From Thalassospira povalilytica (lineage in GTDB: Bacteria; Pseudomonadota; Alphaproteobacteria; Rhodospirillales; Thalassospiraceae), in contig NZ_PGTS01000002.1 in assembly GCF_002844235.1 (NCBI RefSeq), positions 62,001 to 126,000 of the forward strand: a stretch of DNA of 64,000 nt. Direction: 5' to 3'. Made by a program: the position numbers and the translations under genes. Below the pieces are notes generated by a model. It searched no databases. It saw only the letters and a program-made list of their open reading frames with translations, and was not told where the DNA came from. Below, in pieces: positions 62,281 through 64,000 of this stretch (the first letter of the stretch is position 1; every line of letters starts with the position of its first letter).

Positions 62281-63870
62281 TTAGTCCTTGGTTACAAAGC
62301 GATAATAGTTGTTATCGAATGACGGGCCGAGGACGAAATTGTTCACATTGCCACGCATGGATGCAATTTCGGTTTCCTGGAACATGATCACGAACGGGCC
62401 GTCAGCCAGAACTTTCTTCTGAAGGTCCACATACATTGCTGCACGTTTCGCATCGTCACGTTCAAGGGTTGCTGCATCGGTTTGTGCAGTCAGGTCACCG
62501 GCATCCCAGGCGTTACGCCATGCCAGCGGCTTGGCGGTCGCGTCGTCGGAATTGTCCGGGTTCCAGGCAAAGGTGGATGCGTTGGTGTGCGGATCCTGAT
62601 AATCCGGGCCCCAGCGACCGATATAGATATCGTGCTGACGTGCGCGGTATTTGGTCAGGGTCTGCTTGCCATCACCCGGAATGATTTCCAGATTGATGCC
62701 TGCCTGTGCCCAGGTAGCCTGGATCGACTGGGCCATCGCCATGATCGAGGTGGTGTTACGGGTATCCATGGTTATCGAAAAACCGTCAGCAAGGCCTGCT
62801 TCGGCAAGAAGCGATTTGGCTTTTTCGATATCAAGGCTGTAGGGGTTTTCGTTATAGGCGCCAAGGAAACCTTCGGGCAGGAAGCCCTGATGGATCTGGG
62901 AGCGGCCAGCAAGAATGGTTTCGGAAATACCTTTGTAATCAACCAGATATTTCAGAGCTTCGCGAACTTTCGGGTTCGAGAGGTATTCGTTTTTCTGGGA
63001 CAGGCCAAGATACCAAAGTGCGCCTTTGCCTTTGGACAGAAGCTTGATGTTGGTATCGTCCTTGACCGCGGCAAGCTGGTCAGCTTCGAGGTTACGGGCG
63101 ATATCGATGTCGCCTTTCTGAAGCAGAAGCTGCTGAGCGGCGGCTTCTTTGACGTTACGGATGATGACGCGCTTCATTTCCGGCGCACCGTCCCAGTAAT
63201 CGTCATTTGCGGTCAGGCTGAGGCTTTCGCCAGCCGTCCATTTGTTCAGTTTGAACGGACCGGAACCGGCATAGTTGGTTTTGAGCCATTCATGGCCGAG
63301 ATCGCCATCGACTTCGTGCGCAAGAACTTCTTCTTTATCAACAACGGCACCAACACCCGCGGTCAGGCAGTACAGAACGAAGCTGGGCGCGTAGGGTTTG
63401 TCGACTTCCATAACCAGCGTGGAATCGTCAACCGCACGGATTTTGTCTTTTACGTTTTCCGGGGTAAAGCCGAACTGACCAAGAATGAATGCCGGTGACT
63501 GATCCAGCAGGATCACGCGCTGAAGCGAGAAGGCTGCATCTTCTGCAGTCAGGTCGTTACCCGATGCGAATTTGATGCCGTCACGGATTTTGAACGTGAA
63601 GGTTTTGCCGTCTTCAGAGACGTCCCAGCTTTCGGCGATTACGCCGTGAATTTTTGAAACATCGTCGTTATCAAAGCCGATCAGACGGTCATAGGTGTTA
63701 CCGGCATATTCTGCGCCGGAAAACTCAAAGATCTGAGCCGGATCGAGGGTGATGATGTCATCGATGGCGAATGCCATCACAAGTGCGTTTTTCGGCGTTT
63801 CAGCCTGTGCCGCCAACGGCATGGTAGCGAGCGCGGTCCCCATGACCAGCCCTGCGATTAGTTTGCGCAT
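62281..63870 (-). CDS. dppA: ABC transporter substrate-binding protein, family 5 (DppA/OppA-like)
   Basis: A 529-residue periplasmic binding protein with a signal ending PLAAQA-ETPK. The family-5 motifs are LDPAQIFEFSGAEYAGNTYDRLIG, IAESWDVSEDGKTFTFKIRDGIKFASGNDLTAEDAAFSLQR and FVIMFQETEIASMRGNVNNF. It captures dipeptides, oligopeptides or similar ligands and is the first gene of the operon. ATG 63870 has GGGAGG upstream; the longer frame to 63933 is not needed. The exact ligand cannot be read, though the operon's dipeptidase supports dipeptides. Confidence 0.93.
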   Translation of the reverse strand: MRKLIAGLVMGTALATMPLAAQAETPKNALVMAFAIDDIITLDPAQIFEFSGAEYAGNTYDRLIGFDNDDVSKIHGVIAESWDVSEDGKTFTFKIRDGIKFASGNDLTAEDAAFSLQRVILLDQSPAFILGQFGFTPENVKDKIRAVDDSTLVMEVDKPYAPSFVLYCLTAGVGAVVDKEEVLAHEVDGDLGHEWLKTNYAGSGPFKLNKWTAGESLSLTANDDYWDGAPEMKRVIIRNVKEAAAQQLLLQKGDIDIARNLEADQLAAVKDDTNIKLLSKGKGALWYLGLSQKNEYLSNPKVREALKYLVDYKGISETILAGRSQIHQGFLPEGFLGAYNENPYSLDIEKAKSLLAEAGLADGFSITMDTRNTTSIMAMAQSIQATWAQAGINLEIIPGDGKQTLTKYRARQHDIYIGRWGPDYQDPHTNASTFAWNPDNSDDATAKPLAWRNAWDAGDLTAQTDAATLERDDAKRAAMYVDLQKKVLADGPFVIMFQETEIASMRGNVNNFVLGPSFDNNYYRFVTKD

Positions 63871-64000
63871 GATGCGCCTCCCGTTTTGTTGTTGTGGGAC
63901 TGCAGGCCAAGGCGAAGACCGATAGACAATCAAACAACAATCCGCTGGCGAGACGTCAATGGGTCAGCGCGACGGATCGCGGTCAATGCCTACAAGCCCA

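Noticed and set aside
1..64000. Prophage, insertion sequence, integron or CRISPR array
   Set aside because: No transposase, integrase, phage structural gene or regularly spaced repeats were seen; gene order looks chromosomal throughout.

Overview
The window is chromosomal DNA of an alphaproteobacterium, most likely of the Rhodospirillales and Thalassospira-like. This rests on gene content (B12-dependent class II ribonucleotide reductase, NDUFA12-type complex I subunit, DUF2155 protein, UbiH-family hydroxylase of alphaproteobacterial type) and protein style, not on a database match. I saw no rRNA, tRNA, insertion sequence, integrase, prophage or CRISPR array. It reads as core and accessory metabolism, transport and envelope genes, with one small rearranged spot near the left edge.

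Region by region. 1-1.75 kb: 3' end of an acyltransferase, a small lipoprotein gene and a tetR gene whose last 46 bp are duplicated on the far side of the lipoprotein gene. 1.96-3 kb: alpha/beta hydrolase under probable TetR control. 3.3-9.1 kb: LacI-headed operon of a periplasmic binding-protein ABC importer and a cytosolic metallophosphodiesterase. 9.2-11.1 kb: patatin-like phospholipase and a maltose-acetyltransferase-type enzyme. 11.2-14.5 kb: cytochrome b561 gene broken by an amber codon, PepSY protein, and a divergent OmpR/QseC-type two-component system. 14.5-19.6 kb: Ubi hydroxylase, SMR transporter, SDR protein, RidA, DMT transporter, with a microsatellite-rich gap. 19.8-21.5 kb: eptA, preceded by the same 17-bp site that lies upstream of the two-component genes. 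21.6-26.5 kb: TetR, YjbQ, and a copper cluster (small His/Cys protein, cupredoxin, CopA, CopB). 26.6-29.2 kb: DODA dioxygenase, DUF3185 protein, Phd-Doc, isochorismatase-like protein. 29.3-33.3 kb: nrdJ with a tandem pair of NrdR boxes. 33.9-38.1 kb: NDUFA12 protein, MlaD, DUF2155, then YceI-cytochrome b561-YceI. 38.4-43.3 kb: GH25 lysozyme and two tandem chemoreceptors that share a nearly identical signalling half. 43.6-54.6 kb: esterase, LysE and MATE exporters, Lrp, GNAT/Rrf2 pair, DEAD-box helicase, hydrolase pair, TetR with divergent reductase, lipoprotein. 54.8-57.5 kb: parE and a YciA-type thioesterase. 57.6-63.9 kb: dipeptide-type ABC importer operon ending in a dipeptidase.

The main systems: (i) a predicted envelope-stress regulon linking a two-component system, a cytochrome b561/PepSY pair and the lipid A phosphoethanolamine transferase EptA through a shared 17-bp operator; (ii) an importer coupled to an intracellular phosphodiesterase; (iii) a dipeptide importer coupled to an intracellular dipeptidase whose metal motif is altered; (iv) NrdR control of the only ribonucleotide reductase gene seen here. 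I did not find a clear wholly new system. The best leads are the shared operator and the enzymes with changed catalytic residues.
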